Positions 32,702 to 42,247 are shown, counted from the first letter of the stretch. The stretch: 64,000 bases of DNA from Citromicrobium sp. JLT1363 (GCF_000186705.1 NZ_AEUE01000004.1:248001-312000), one strand, 5' to 3'. Program-made: numbers and translations. Notes: generated by a model not told the origin, from the sequence alone.

Positions 32702-33334
32702 TCACCATCCCCATGGCTTCTCGCGATACCACTTCGTGATCACGTATTTCATGCCTTTGCGCACCTTCATCCCGTGGTGCATCGTATTGGGATTGACCGA
32801 CTGGTCGGGGCGCCGGTTGTTCCAGCAGATCAGCTTGCCCGTTTCCGGCTGGAAGCTCTTCTTGATCGTCTTGAAGCGAGTCACGCCGCCAGCCTCGGGC
32901 TCATTGAGATAGATCATGAAGGTCCAGGTGCGCTGGCCCGCGACCGAGCAATATTTCTCCCAGTCCTGGCCATCCGGGTTGAAATAGTCGCAATGCGCCT
33001 TGAATTCCTGCCCGACGGCGTAGCGCTGGCCCTGTAACGGCTCGCCATACGCGGGGTCGATTCCCGAAAGGTCGGCCAGCATGGCGTCGAGCCTTTGCGA
33101 GCGCGGGTCGTCCATCGGCAGATCGCAGGTTTCGCTGGTCCGGAAAAACTCGTCACCATCGAAATCGGCCAGCGTGGAAGGCCGCCGCTTGGCCTCGATC
33201 ATGGTGATGAGTTCGGCGCAGAATTCGGCGTCGAGAAACCCGCGTTTCTGCAACAGCTCCAGCTTGTCGTAGGGCAGCCGCTGCATGCCCTTGGCTGCCA
33301 ACTCTCTGGCATCGGATTCGCCCGGATCGCGCAT
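32702..33334 (-). CDS. 2-oxoglutarate/Fe(II) oxygenase, prolyl 4-hydroxylase-like
   Basis: The 210-residue protein has a double-stranded beta-helix of the P4H alpha type. The iron ligands are His and Asp in KAHCDYFNP near residue 113 and His in NTMHHGMKVRKGMKYVITKW near 186, where the later Lys binds 2-oxoglutarate. Such enzymes hydroxylate prolines in proteins or small molecules; the substrate here is unknown. ATG 33334 was taken because TTG 33370 would start about five bases after the mapped promoter. A 7-base palindrome sits between its -35 and -10 boxes. Confidence 0.87.
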   Translation of the reverse strand: MRDPGESDARELAAKGMQRLPYDKLELLQKRGFLDAEFCAELITMIEAKRRPSTLADFDGDEFFRTSETCDLPMDDPRSQRLDAMLADLSGIDPAYGEPLQGQRYAVGQEFKAHCDYFNPDGQDWEKYCSVAGQRTWTFMIYLNEPEAGGVTRFKTIKKSFQPETGKLICWNNRRPDQSVNPNTMHHGMKVRKGMKYVITKWYREKPWGW

Positions 33335-33381
33335 GCCGGCCCCATGCGCGAGACACAGGGCCTTTTGCAAGGCGCGTAATA

Positions 33382-33411
33382 ATAATGCGTCAGAATTCTA
33401 AATTCTGTCAA
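33382..33411 (-). promoter_or_regulatory. Promoter of the oxygenase gene with operator in spacer
   Basis: On the minus strand TTGACA (33411-33406) and CATTAT (33387-33382) are 18 bases apart. The spacer contains the perfect inverted repeat CAGAATT-3-AATTCTG (33391-33407), an ideal place for a repressor. Confidence 0.6.
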
Positions 33412-33529
33412 ATTCGCTTTGTGTTTGGCTTTTTCGCCGCAAGCGAATATCGCGCACGCGTTCTGCCCTTGACGCAAGGATTCGTGCGCGTAACTGCCAC
33501 CTTCCTTGCGCGGCTGCGCCGGGGCATAT

Positions 33530-33607
33530 GGCGATCGTAGCTCAGTTGGTTAGAGCGCCGGTTTGTGGTACCGGAGGTCGGGGGTTCGAGACCCCTCGAT
33601 CGCCCCA
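33530..33607 (+). tRNA. tRNA-His (anticodon GTG)
   Basis: The anticodon loop is TTGTGGT and the T arm is GGGTTCGAGACCC. The acceptor stem GCGATCG pairs with CGATCGC, and the extra G at 33530 faces the discriminator C, the identity mark of tRNA-His. CCA is encoded. Confidence 0.97.
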
Positions 33608-33664
33608 TTTTCTCCAGCATGTCCCGACAGGCCCGAATGACACTGTTGGGATGATGCAAAGGCG

Positions 33665-34729
33665 ATGAACGCGTTCTGGACCGAGCCCGATTTCGACAAC
33701 CATGAGGTTGTCCACTTCGTACACGACGAAAAGCGGGGCCTCACCGCGATTATCGCGCTTCATTCGACGCACCTCGGCCCCGCAGCGGGCGGCACGCGCT
33801 TCTGGCATTACGCGCAGCCCGGCGCGGCGATGCGAGACGCGCTGCGCCTGAGCCGCGGGATGAGCTACAAGAACGCCATGGCCGGTCTGCCGATGGGCGG
33901 GGGCAAGGCGGTGATCCTCGCATCCGAAGACCGCGCGAAGACGCCTGAGATGCTGGCTGCCTTCGGCGATGCGGTCGAAGGGCTGGGCGGCAAGTATGTG
34001 ACGGCCGAAGATGTCGGCATCTCCGTGGAAGACATGGTGGCCGTGAAGCAGCGCACCGAATACGTCTCCGGCCTGCCGGTCGGCGAAGGCGAGGCGGGGG
34101 GCAATCCCGGCCCGTTCACCGCGCTGGGCATCTATCTGGGCATCAAGGCCGCTGTGCAGCACAAGCTGGGCAAGGACAGCGTCGAGGGCGTGCATGTCGC
34201 GGTGCAGGGCACAGGCAGCGTGGGCGGCGGTGTCGCCCGGCTGCTGGCGAAAGACGGCGCGAAGCTGACGCTGGCAGACATCAACTCTGACAATGCCGAG
34301 GCGCTGGCGAGCGAGCTGGGGGCGGACACCGTATCGGCCGAAGCGATCATGTCGGTCGGCTGCGATGTCTTCAGCCCCAACGCGCTGGGCGCGATCCTCA
34401 ACGAGGAAGGCATCGCCCGGCTCGATTGCGCCATCGTGGCGGGCGGTGCGAACAACCAGCTCGCCCGGCCCGAGCATGGCGCCGTACTTGCGCAGCGCGG
34501 CATCCTCTACGCGCCGGACTACGTCATCAACGCGGGCGGCATCATCAGCGTGACGATGGAATACCTGTGCCGCCGCGAAAGCGCGCCTTGCGATATCAAC
34601 GAAGTGCGCAAGCGCATCGCCCTGATTCCCGATCGGCTGAAGACCATCTGGCGGGAAAGCGAGGCCACCGGATCCTCCCCCGACCGGGTCGCCGATGCGA
34701 TGGCCCAGAAGCTGATCGGACGGGGGTAA
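33665..34729 (+). CDS. Leu/Phe/Val (Glu-family) dehydrogenase
   Basis: The 354-residue NAD-dependent enzyme deaminates branched-chain or aromatic amino acids to 2-oxo acids. The substrate site is HLGPAAGGTRFW near residues 36-47 and SYKNAMAGLPMGGGKAVI near 67-84, with both Lys present. The dinucleotide fold has VQGTGSVGGGVARLL near 180. It is close to leucine and phenylalanine dehydrogenases; which amino acid is preferred cannot be read. It lies between tRNA-His and the ccm operon and is likely monocistronic. Confidence 0.9.
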   Translation: MNAFWTEPDFDNHEVVHFVHDEKRGLTAIIALHSTHLGPAAGGTRFWHYAQPGAAMRDALRLSRGMSYKNAMAGLPMGGGKAVILASEDRAKTPEMLAAFGDAVEGLGGKYVTAEDVGISVEDMVAVKQRTEYVSGLPVGEGEAGGNPGPFTALGIYLGIKAAVQHKLGKDSVEGVHVAVQGTGSVGGGVARLLAKDGAKLTLADINSDNAEALASELGADTVSAEAIMSVGCDVFSPNALGAILNEEGIARLDCAIVAGGANNQLARPEHGAVLAQRGILYAPDYVINAGGIISVTMEYLCRRESAPCDINEVRKRIALIPDRLKTIWRESEATGSSPDRVADAMAQKLIGRG

Positions 34730-34825
34730 TCACGCCGGAGTGATCGCCCCTTCCGGCCGGTCCGAACGCCTTCGCGCGCCTTGCGTGAAGGGCGTGGGAT
34801 GGGCATAGGGACGCGCGATAAAGAC

Positions 34826-35557
34826 ATGCACGGTTTCGCCAATCCCCGCCGGTTTCTTGCGCTTGCCCGCAGGCTGACCCCGATCCTTGTCGGAGTAGGT
34901 CTGGCGGCCTCTACGGCTGCCATCCTGTGGGGCCTTATCGCCGTGCCGCCCGACCGGCTGATGGGCGAGACGGTGCGGATCATTTTCATCCATGTGCCGA
35001 CCGCATGGCTCGGCATGGCGGGTTGGGGCACCATCGCGGGGGCGAGCCTCGCCTTCATCGTGTGGCGGCATCCGCTGGCAGCGCTCGCCGCACGCGCCGC
35101 CGCGGTGCCGGGCGCGGTGTTCACCGCCCTGTGCCTCGTGACAGGATCGATCTGGGGCCGGCCCACCTGGGGCACCTGGTGGGTGTGGGACGGACGGCTG
35201 ACCAGCATGCTGATCCTGCTGTTCCTCTACCTCGCCTATATTGCGCTCAGCCAGGCGGTGGAGCGCGAGGGCGCTTCCGCGCGGCTGCCCGCGATCTTCG
35301 GACTGGTCGGCGCGGTCAATATCCCGATCATCAACCGTTCGGTCGTGTGGTGGAACTCGCTCCACCAGCCGCCCAGCATCACCACCGGCGGCAGCAGCAT
35401 CGACGGGGTCTTCCTGTGGCCCATGCTGATCGCGCTGATCGGCTTCACCTGTATTTTCGCCGCCTGCGTGCTGATGAACATGCGGGCATTGCTGGCGCAG
35501 ACCCAGGCCGAGGCCCGCCTGCGCCGCCGGGCGATGGAAGCCGAGGCGGACGCATGA
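34826..35557 (+). CDS. ccmC: Heme exporter CcmC
   Basis: The 243-residue inner-membrane protein hands heme to CcmE in system I cytochrome c maturation. Six membrane helices are seen, with the tryptophan-rich WWD motif WGRPTWGTWWVWDGRLTS near residues 111-128 and conserved His residues in HVPTAW near 54 and NSLHQP near 179. ATG 34826 (MHGFANP) was chosen; earlier ATG codons at 34781 and 34799 lack a better ribosome site. It opens a seven-gene operon. ccmA and ccmB are not in the window. Confidence 0.93.
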   Translation: MHGFANPRRFLALARRLTPILVGVGLAASTAAILWGLIAVPPDRLMGETVRIIFIHVPTAWLGMAGWGTIAGASLAFIVWRHPLAALAARAAAVPGAVFTALCLVTGSIWGRPTWGTWWVWDGRLTSMLILLFLYLAYIALSQAVEREGASARLPAIFGLVGAVNIPIINRSVVWWNSLHQPPSITTGGSSIDGVFLWPMLIALIGFTCIFAACVLMNMRALLAQTQAEARLRRRAMEAEADA

Positions 35558-35712
35558 TCCGCGAAGCACTCGACCAGTGGGACTACGTGATCGCGGCCTA
35601 TGCGATTGCGATTCCGGCGATTGTCGCCTTGCTGGCCTTCTGCTGGCAGCGCATGCGCAGGGCGGAGCGGCTGCGCGATGCGGCGCGTAGCGAAGGGAAG
35701 CGGAAGAAATGA
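35554..35712 (+). CDS. ccmD: Heme exporter protein CcmD
   Basis: The 52-residue protein has one membrane helix (YVIAAYAIAIPAIVALLAF) near residues 11-30 and a basic cytoplasmic tail. CcmD bridges CcmABC and CcmE and helps release holo-CcmE. Its small size and place between ccmC and ccmE decide the call. It overlaps both neighbours by ATGA. Confidence 0.9.
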   Translation: MIREALDQWDYVIAAYAIAIPAIVALLAFCWQRMRRAERLRDAARSEGKRKK

Positions 35713-36188
35713 GTGTCACTTCGAACTCCACTCTGGCGCCCAAGCACCAGCGCCTCATCCTCGTGCTGGTCGCGCTTTTCGTGCTGATCGCCGCGGGGCT
35801 TCTGGCGGCGTGGGGCCTGCGCAGCCAGGCGGACTATTTCTACCTGCCGGAGGATATCGCGGAGAACCCGCCCGAGCCGGGGCGTGCGATCCGGCTCGGT
35901 GGCATGGTCCAGAACGGCTCTATCCGCACCCTGGACGATGGGGTGACCATCGCGTTCGCGGTGGTCGGGCGCGAGGGCAATGCCGTTCCTGTCACGTATC
36001 GAGGTATCGTGCCGGACCTGTTCGTGGAAGGCTCGGGCGTGATCGCGAACGGGCGCCTTGCGAAGGGCGGCACGTTCGAGGCGGAGACCCTGCTCGCCAA
36101 GCATGACGAAAACTACACGCCGCGCGAACTCGAAGGCCTGAGCGACGGGGCCATGCACGAGGTTCTGGAAGAGAGCGCCGCGCAATGA
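35709..36188 (+). CDS. ccmE: Cytochrome c-type biogenesis heme chaperone CcmE
   Basis: The 159-residue periplasmic protein carries heme covalently. An N-terminal anchor (LILVLVALFVLIAAGLLAA) is followed by the OB-fold, with GIVPDLFVEGSGVIANG near 96-112 and the heme-binding His in LLAKHDENYTP near residue 130. The usual HDENY sequence is intact. It is translationally coupled to ccmD. Confidence 0.96.
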   Translation: MSVTSNSTLAPKHQRLILVLVALFVLIAAGLLAAWGLRSQADYFYLPEDIAENPPEPGRAIRLGGMVQNGSIRTLDDGVTIAFAVVGREGNAVPVTYRGIVPDLFVEGSGVIANGRLAKGGTFEAETLLAKHDENYTPRELEGLSDGAMHEVLEESAAQ

Positions 36189-36204
36189 TGGGTGCGCACA
36201 GGCC

Positions 36205-38163
36205 ATGATCGCCGAACTCGGCCTTGCTGCCCTGTGGCTCGCCGCAGGGCTGTGCGTGCTGCAGCTGTTCGCGGGCGTGCTCGGCGCGCGCGCCGGGGAT
36301 GACGGCGTGGTGAGCGCGCTCACGCGGCCCGCTGCTATCGTGCAGGGCCTCGTGCTGCTCGTTTCCTTCGCGTGCCTGCTGCGCGTTTTTGCGGTCACCG
36401 ATCTTTCGGTCGCGCTGGTTGCGGCAAACAGCCATGCGGACAAGCCGCTCATCTATCGCATCTCGGGCGCCTGGGGGAACCACGAGGGCTCGATGCTGCT
36501 GTGGGTGACGATCCTTGGCCTGTGCAGTGCGCTGGTCGCCGCGTTCGAGCGGCGCATGGACGATCGCTTCATGAAGTCGATGCTCGCCGCGCAGGCCTTC
36601 ATCGGCTTGGGCTTCATCGCGTTCCTTCTGTTCAGTTCCAACCCCTTTGCGCGCCTGAACCCGCCCGCCGATTTCGGTGCGGGATTGAACCCGCTGCTGC
36701 AGGATATCGGCCTCGCGCTGCATCCGCCCACCCTCTACCTCGGCTATGTCGGGCTGTCGGTGGCCTTCAGCTTCGTGGTCGCCGGGCTGGTGACGCGGCA
36801 GGCAGGGCCGGAGCTGGCCCGCGTGATGCGGCCGTGGGTGCTGGCTGCCTGGATCGCGCTCACGCTCGGAATAGCGGCGGGCAGTTACTGGGCCTATTAC
36901 GAGCTGGGCTGGGGCGGCTGGTGGTTCTGGGACCCGGTCGAAAATGCGTCCCTGATGCCGTGGCTTGCGGCTACCGCGCTGCTCCATTCGGTCGGCGTGC
37001 TGGCCGCGCGCGATGCGCTGCGCACATGGACGATCATGCTGGGCGTGGTCGCGTTCTCGATGAGCATGGTCGGCACCTTCCTGGTCCGCTCGGGCATCCT
37101 TACCAGCGTGCATGCCTTTGCCGTCGATCCCGAACGCGGCGGCTTCATCCTTGCCTTGCTGGCGCTCTACGTGGGCGGTGCCTTCGCCCTGTTCGCCTTG
37201 CGGGCGGGCGCACTGGCGGAGGGCAAGCGGTTTGCCACCATCAGCCGCGAAGGCGCACTGGTGTTCAACAACGTGATGCTCAGCGCCATTCTGGCGGTGG
37301 TGCTGCTCGGCACGCTCTATCCGCTGCTGGCGGAGGCATTCGGCACGCGGGTGTCCATCGGCCCGCCTTACTACAACCCGGTTACCGCGGTTTTCGCCGT
37401 TCCGATGCTGCTGGTTCTGCTGGTGGGGCCGATGCTGCGCTGGAAGCGCGACAAGCTTTCGCGCGTCCGTGTACCGGTGGCGCTCTGCGTGGCGATCCTC
37501 GCTGCTGGGCTGACGGTGCTGGTCTTCTTCACGGAGGCGGGCGTGCTGTCGACGATCGGGCTCGCTCTGGCCGCCGCACTCGCTTTGGCGAGCTGGTTTC
37601 CACTGCGTGGGCGCAAGCTGCGCAGGGTTCCGCTGGCGCTCTGGGGCTCGATGCTCGCGCATTTCGGTATCGCGGTGAGCCTGTTCGGAATGGCGAGCGA
37701 GAGCGCCTTCTCGATCGAGCGGCTGGTGGCGGTAGAGGCAGGAGACGTGGTCGAGGTCGGCCCGTTCACGGCCAGCCTGCGCGCGGTGGAGCCGGTTGCC
37801 GGGCCCAACTGGAGCGCGCTTCAGGGAGACATCCTGGTGAGCCGTGGCGGCAGCGAAACGGTACTGCAGCCCCAGGCGCGCTATTTCACCGAACCTGCCC
37901 AGAACACCAGCGAGGCGGCCTTGCTCACCCGCTGGGACGGGCAGCTCTACGCCATCCTCGGCGATGCGGCAGGAGAGGGTCGCTGGCAGCTGCGCCTGTG
38001 GTGGAAGCCCTTCGTGACGCTGATCTGGTACGGTGCGCTGCTGATCGCTCTGGGAGGTCTGCTGTCGATCTTCGGCCACCTGCGGGGCAGCGCACGCTCA
38101 CGCAAAATCCGTGAGGAAGTGGCGCGCCGCCGGGCCGAGAAAGAGCGGAGGGCGCGGGCATGA
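36205..38163 (+). CDS. ccmF: Cytochrome c heme lyase subunit CcmF
   Basis: The 652-residue polytopic protein attaches heme to apocytochrome c. Around 14-15 membrane helices are visible. The WWD motif WGGWWFWDPVENASLMPWL near residues 235-253 binds heme from CcmE, and the flanking His residues (HSVGVLAARD and HPPTLYLGY) are present. Length and motif match the family. Only 16 bases separate it from ccmE, and the stop overlaps ccmG. Confidence 0.96.
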   Translation: MIAELGLAALWLAAGLCVLQLFAGVLGARAGDDGVVSALTRPAAIVQGLVLLVSFACLLRVFAVTDLSVALVAANSHADKPLIYRISGAWGNHEGSMLLWVTILGLCSALVAAFERRMDDRFMKSMLAAQAFIGLGFIAFLLFSSNPFARLNPPADFGAGLNPLLQDIGLALHPPTLYLGYVGLSVAFSFVVAGLVTRQAGPELARVMRPWVLAAWIALTLGIAAGSYWAYYELGWGGWWFWDPVENASLMPWLAATALLHSVGVLAARDALRTWTIMLGVVAFSMSMVGTFLVRSGILTSVHAFAVDPERGGFILALLALYVGGAFALFALRAGALAEGKRFATISREGALVFNNVMLSAILAVVLLGTLYPLLAEAFGTRVSIGPPYYNPVTAVFAVPMLLVLLVGPMLRWKRDKLSRVRVPVALCVAILAAGLTVLVFFTEAGVLSTIGLALAAALALASWFPLRGRKLRRVPLALWGSMLAHFGIAVSLFGMASESAFSIERLVAVEAGDVVEVGPFTASLRAVEPVAGPNWSALQGDILVSRGGSETVLQPQARYFTEPAQNTSEAALLTRWDGQLYAILGDAAGEGRWQLRLWWKPFVTLIWYGALLIALGGLLSIFGHLRGSARSRKIREEVARRRAEKERRARA

Positions 38164-38687
38164 AGCGGCTCTGGCTGATCCTCCCTCTGGCGTTGTTCGC
38201 GGTGTTTCTGGGCGTTGCGGGCTACCAGCTGACGCAGCCGAAGGACGAATTCGTCCGCAGCACCATGATCGGCAAGCCGCTGCCCGCGTTCGATCTTCCC
38301 GGTGCCACGGACGAGGCGCCGCGCGTGGCATCGGCAAGTTTCGCGGATGGCCAGCCGCGCCTGCTCAACGTGTGGGCGACATGGTGCGTGCCGTGCATCG
38401 CCGAAGCGCCCCAGCTGGAAGAACTTGCCGAGCGTGGGGTCCCGATCGTCGGCGTGGCGATTCGCGACGAACCCGAGGCGATTGCCCGTTTCCTGGAAAA
38501 CTACGGCAACCCGTACGAAGTCATCGCGCGTGACGATATTGCCGAATTGCAGCTCGGCCTCGGTTCCAGCGGCATCCCCGAAACCTTCGTAGTCGATGGC
38601 GACGGGATCATCCGTTACCAGCATATCGGCGATATTCGCGCGGATGACGTGGACGAGATTTACGCGGCGTGGGAGGATGCACGATGA
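38160..38687 (+). CDS. ccmG: Thiol:disulfide interchange protein CcmG/DsbE
   Basis: The 175-residue protein is a membrane-anchored thioredoxin that reduces apocytochrome c or CcmH. A helix (LWLILPLALFAVFLGVAGYQL) precedes the domain; the active site is NVWATWCVPCIAEAP near residues 69-83, with CVPC. The cis-Pro lies in GSSGIPETFVVDGDG near 138. The start overlaps the ccmF stop. Confidence 0.95.
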   Translation: MKRLWLILPLALFAVFLGVAGYQLTQPKDEFVRSTMIGKPLPAFDLPGATDEAPRVASASFADGQPRLLNVWATWCVPCIAEAPQLEELAERGVPIVGVAIRDEPEAIARFLENYGNPYEVIARDDIAELQLGLGSSGIPETFVVDGDGIIRYQHIGDIRADDVDEIYAAWEDAR

Positions 38688-39091
38688 TCGCGACCGGTCT
38701 TGCCGCCATCGCGCTTGCGGTTGCCGCGCCCGGAGCGGGGCAGGCGGTATCCAGCGCGCCGCTCGCCAACACGCAGCTCGCCGATCCGCAGGCCGAGGCG
38801 CAGGCGCAGGACCTGATGGAAGAACTGCGCTGCCTCACCTGCCAGTCCCAGTCGATTGCCGATAGCAACGCGCCCATGGCGGGCGACATGCGCCACCAGG
38901 TGCGCAGCCGTATCGCGGCGGGCGAAAGCCCCGAGGAAGTCCGCGCGTGGCTGGTGGAACGCTATGGCGACTACATCACCTATCGCCCCGGTATCGGGTC
39001 GGCGACATGGCCGCTTTACGCCCTGCCGATCCTGTTCCTGCTGATTGCACTGGTGGTGCTCGTCCGGCGTCTGGGGAGGAACGGCGAATGA
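38684..39091 (+). CDS. ccmH: Cytochrome c maturation protein CcmH (CycL)
   Basis: The 135-residue protein has a signal peptide, the redox motif LRCLTCQSQSIADS near residues 48-61, and a C-terminal membrane helix (LYALPILFLLIALVVLV). It takes part in thiol handling of the CxxCH heme site with CcmG and CcmI. ATG 38684 overlaps the ccmG stop; earlier start codons lie inside ccmG. The family usually has about 130-150 residues. Confidence 0.95.
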   Translation: MIATGLAAIALAVAAPGAGQAVSSAPLANTQLADPQAEAQAQDLMEELRCLTCQSQSIADSNAPMAGDMRHQVRSRIAAGESPEEVRAWLVERYGDYITYRPGIGSATWPLYALPILFLLIALVVLVRRLGRNGE

Positions 39092-39792
39092 TCGGGACCT
39101 GGATTGCCGTCGGCGGGCTTGCGCTCGTTGCCCTTGGCGCCGCCCTTCTTGTGGCGAGAGAAAGCCGGCGCGTTTGGACCTTGTTCGCCACCGCGCTGGT
39201 CTTCGCGCTTGCTGGCTATGCCTGGCAGGGCGCGCCCGATCTGGCGGGCTCGCCCCACCAGGCAGTGCGCGACGTCTCGCCCACCTCGGACGCGCTGATC
39301 GATGCGCGGCGCCGGTTCTACAATGTGGAAGGTATTCTGCCCTCGCGCTTCGTGGTCACCGCAGACGGTTTTTCCCGCCGCGGACAGCATCAGGATGCGG
39401 CCGGTCTATTGCGAAACGCGGTAAGCGAGCAGCCCGACGACGGCGAGGCATGGCTCGCCCTTGCGCTGGCGCTGGCCGAACATACGCGCGGCACGATCAC
39501 GCCCCCCGTCGCCTATGCTTTCCAGCGCGCGCGGGAAACGTCGCCCGCCAATGTTGCGCCGGGATATTTCCAGGGCCTGCTGGCGCTTCGCACGGGCGCT
39601 CTGGCCGAGGCGCGCGACCTGTGGGCCGATGCGCTTGCCGGGGCACCAGAAGATGCCAGAGGCCGCGACTTCGTGGCGCAGCAGCTGGAACGGCTGGACG
39701 GTGTGATCGGCGTACTTGGTGACCGGGCGTCGCAGGCAGGGCCGCAGGGTGGGCCCATGATGCCGCCGCCCGGTGGTGCGCCCGCCCCGTGA
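39088..39792 (+). CDS. ccmI: Cytochrome c maturation protein CcmI (CycH), TPR type
   Basis: The 234-residue protein has two membrane helices near the N-terminus (residues 3-22 and 30-47) and TPR repeats in the periplasmic part, e.g. GLLRNAVSEQPDDGEAWLAL and FQGLLALRTGALAEARDLW. CcmI binds the C-terminus of apocytochrome c and presents it to CcmFH. It ends in a Pro/Gly/Met-rich tail. It is the last gene of the ccm operon, coupled by ATGA. Confidence 0.88.
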   Translation: MIGTWIAVGGLALVALGAALLVARESRRVWTLFATALVFALAGYAWQGAPDLAGSPHQAVRDVSPTSDALIDARRRFYNVEGILPSRFVVTADGFSRRGQHQDAAGLLRNAVSEQPDDGEAWLALALALAEHTRGTITPPVAYAFQRARETSPANVAPGYFQGLLALRTGALAEARDLWADALAGAPEDARGRDFVAQQLERLDGVIGVLGDRASQAGPQGGPMMPPPGGAPAP

Positions 39793-39923
39793 CCCGGGGC
39801 GTGGGGCTGATCGTGAGGCATGTTGCACTTGCACACGGGCGCTGCTAACCGCGCGCGTCTCCCCTCCAAGGGTGAAGACCGCGCCTGCCGGAGGCTCGCA
39901 GGCTTGAGTATGGCAATCTTTGC

Positions 39924-41873
39924 ATGAGCGTTTCCGCACCCGGATCGGGCCCTGAACCAGCCAACGGCAGCGCTGTGCCGCCGGCGAAGGGCACGACGGC
40001 GCACCAGGCGTCGACCGCGACTCTCGCCGTGGGGGCCGTAGGTATCGTCTTCGGCGATATCGGCACGAGCCCGCTCTATGCTTTCCGCGAAACCTTCGTA
40101 GGTCCCAATCCGCTGGCGCTGGATGCCGCGCATGTGCTTGGCGTGGTCAGCCTGATCTTCTGGTCGATGACGCTGATCGTGGCGATCCAGTATGTCAGCA
40201 TCCTGATGCGCGCCGACAACAAGGGGCAAGGCGGTTCGCTGGCCCTCGTGGCGCTGATCTCCCGCTCCATCAGCAAGTCCAAATATGGCTGGCTGGCGAT
40301 CCTGCTGGGCGTGTTTGCAACCTCGCTATTCTACGGCGATTCGATGATCACGCCCGCGATCTCGGTGCTGTCTGCGGTCGAGGGGCTGACCGTGGTGGAC
40401 GAGGGACTGCAGGATTTCGTCATCCCCATCGCGCTGGGTCTGCTGGTCGGGCTGTTCCTGTTGCAAAGGCGCGGAACGGCCAAGGTCGGCGCGCTCTTCG
40501 CGCCGGTCATGATCGTCTATTTCACCGTCATCGCGCTGCTGGGCAGCTGGCAGATCATCCAGCACCCGCAAATCCTGTGGGCGCTCAGCCCGCACCATGC
40601 GATTAATTTCTTCATCCTCGATGGCTGGCTGGCCTTCCTCGCGCTGGGGTCGGTCGTGCTGGCTGTCACCGGCTCCGAAGCGCTCTATTCGGACATGGGC
40701 CATTTCGGGCGCGGCCCGATGCGGCTCAGCTGGTTCGGCTTCGTGATGCCGTGCCTGCTTCTGAACTATTTCGGGCAGGGTGCGATGATGATCAGCCTGC
40801 CGGCAGAGGCTGCCGCGCAGGCGATCGAGAGCCCGTTCTTCTTCCTCGCCAGCGAGCAGTGGCGTTTGCCGCTGGTGTTCCTCGCCACGGTCGCCACCTT
40901 CATCGCCAGCCAGGCGGTGATCTCGGGCGCGTTCTCGATCACCCACCAGGCGATGCAGCTGGGTTATATTCCGCGCCTGTCGGTCCGCCATACGAGCGAG
41001 AGCGAGGCGGGGCAGATCTACATTCCGGCGGTCAACTGGGCGCTGATGATCGCGGTCATCATCCTGGTGCTGACCTTCCAGAACTCGTCCAACCTCGCCA
41101 GTGCCTACGGCATTGCCGTGACAGGCGCCGTCACCATCGACACGCTGTTGATGGGCGTACTGTTCGTGGGGGTGTGGAAGTGGAAATGGTGGGTCGCCGC
41201 GCCCATCGTGCTGCTGTTCCTGATCGTCGACGGGGCGTACTTCGCGGCGAACCTGACCAAGATCGCCGATGGCGGCTGGTTCCCGCTGATCGTGGGCCTG
41301 ATCGCCTTCACCTTGCTGACCACGTGGGCGCGCGGGCGCAAGCTGATGCGCGACCGGATGGGCGAAGTCGCGCTGCCGATCGAAATCTTTGCCAAGTCCG
41401 CGCAGAACAGCGCCACGCGCGTGCCGGGCACCGCGATCTTCATGGCGTCGAGCACAGCGGGCGTCCCGTCCGCGCTTCTGCACAACATCAAGCACAACAA
41501 GGTGTTGCACGAACGTGTGGTGATCCTGACTGTCGAGATCGAGGACGTGCCCTACGTGGATGCCGACAAGCGCTGCGAATTCACCGAGATCGGCAGCGGG
41601 TTCTACCGCGCGGTGCTGCACTATGGCTTCATGGACGAACCCAACGTGCCCGAAGGCCTCAAGAGCATGAGCCGCTGCGGGGGCACTTTTGACATGATGG
41701 AAACGAGCTTCTTCCTCAGCCGCCAGACCCTGCTGCCGAGCGAGAAGCCGGGCATGCCGATCTGGCGCGAGAAGATCTTCGCCTGGATGCTGCGTAATTC
41801 GGCCAGCGCGATGCAGTTCTTCCGCCTGCCCACCAATCGGGTCGTGGAGCTGGGGAGCCAGGTGCGGATTTAG
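39924..41873 (+). CDS. kup: Potassium transport protein Kup
   Basis: The 649-residue proton-coupled K+ importer has 12 membrane helices in the first 450 residues and a cytosolic C-terminal domain. [20 protein letters not shown] near residues 32-51 is the family signature, and [12 protein letters not shown] near 285 and [10 protein letters not shown] near 365 fit. A GCCTGC/GCAGGC hairpin lies 20 bases before the ATG at 39883-39903. Some members also bind cyclic di-AMP in Gram-positives; nothing in this sequence shows that. Confidence 0.96.
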   Translation: MSVSAPGSGPEPANGSAVPPAKGTTAHQASTATLAVGAVGIVFGDIGTSPLYAFRETFVGPNPLALDAAHVLGVVSLIFWSMTLIVAIQYVSILMRADNKGQGGSLALVALISRSISKSKYGWLAILLGVFATSLFYGDSMITPAISVLSAVEGLTVVDEGLQDFVIPIALGLLVGLFLLQRRGTAKVGALFAPVMIVYFTVIALLGSWQIIQHPQILWALSPHHAINFFILDGWLAFLALGSVVLAVTGSEALYSDMGHFGRGPMRLSWFGFVMPCLLLNYFGQGAMMISLPAEAAAQAIESPFFFLASEQWRLPLVFLATVATFIASQAVISGAFSITHQAMQLGYIPRLSVRHTSESEAGQIYIPAVNWALMIAVIILVLTFQNSSNLASAYGIAVTGAVTIDTLLMGVLFVGVWKWKWWVAAPIVLLFLIVDGAYFAANLTKIADGGWFPLIVGLIAFTLLTTWARGRKLMRDRMGEVALPIEIFAKSAQNSATRVPGTAIFMASSTAGVPSALLHNIKHNKVLHERVVILTVEIEDVPYVDADKRCEFTEIGSGFYRAVLHYGFMDEPNVPEGLKSMSRCGGTFDMMETSFFLSRQTLLPSEKPGMPIWREKIFAWMLRNSASAMQFFRLPTNRVVELGSQVRI

Positions 41874-41877
41874 GGTA

Positions 41878-42216
41878 GTGACGGTGCCGATCGCCTATCT
41901 GCGCCGGCTCATTGATCGTGAGTGGATCAAGGTGGATTGGGCGGGTCGGCCTACTTTAGGTCATCGCTTGATGGCATTTACGCCTTCGGCAATCTTTCTC
42001 ATTCCGGCAATGCTGGTTGAGCGTTCCTCTTACGGGTGGAGCATTGCAATTCTGACCGTTGGCTTCGCGCTTTCGGCCGGAATCTATTTCTGGATTTTGC
42101 GGCGCCAGCTCGTCGGGATCGGGAGCTTTTCCACCACGCGTTCCGATCGTGTTGTGAAACGAAATCGACGGAAAGCAAATTCGGACGACACCTCGCCTGC
42201 TAAAGGCGACGAATAA
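41878..42216 (+). CDS. Small two-helix membrane protein, unknown
   Basis: I do not recognise this 112-residue product. It has two hydrophobic segments, near residues 34-48 (FTPSAIFLIPAMLVE) and 53-73 (GWSIAILTVGFALSAGIYFWI), and a basic, polar C-terminus. The GTG start is 4 bases after the kup stop, with a weak AGGG ribosome site, so it may be coupled to kup. G+C is lower than in kup, and a REP-like hairpin follows directly. Confidence 0.5.
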   Translation: MTVPIAYLRRLIDREWIKVDWAGRPTLGHRLMAFTPSAIFLIPAMLVERSSYGWSIAILTVGFALSAGIYFWILRRQLVGIGSFSTTRSDRVVKRNRRKANSDDTSPAKGDE

Positions 42217-42220
42217 AGGT

Positions 42221-42245
42221 CGTCATCCCAGCGAAAGCTGGGATC
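42221..42245 (+). repeat. REP-like hairpin, copy 2
   Basis: The tag CGTC is followed by ATCCCAGC-GAAA-GCTGGGAT, a perfect 8-base hairpin. It ends at the 3' side of the GIY-YIG gene (42248) and just after the kup-linked gene. Confidence 0.75.
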
Positions 42246-42247
42246 GC

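Noticed and set aside
33408-33659. Minus-strand frame covering tRNA-His
   Set aside because: The tRNA is certain, and the protein reads as a translation of tRNA and spacer bases.
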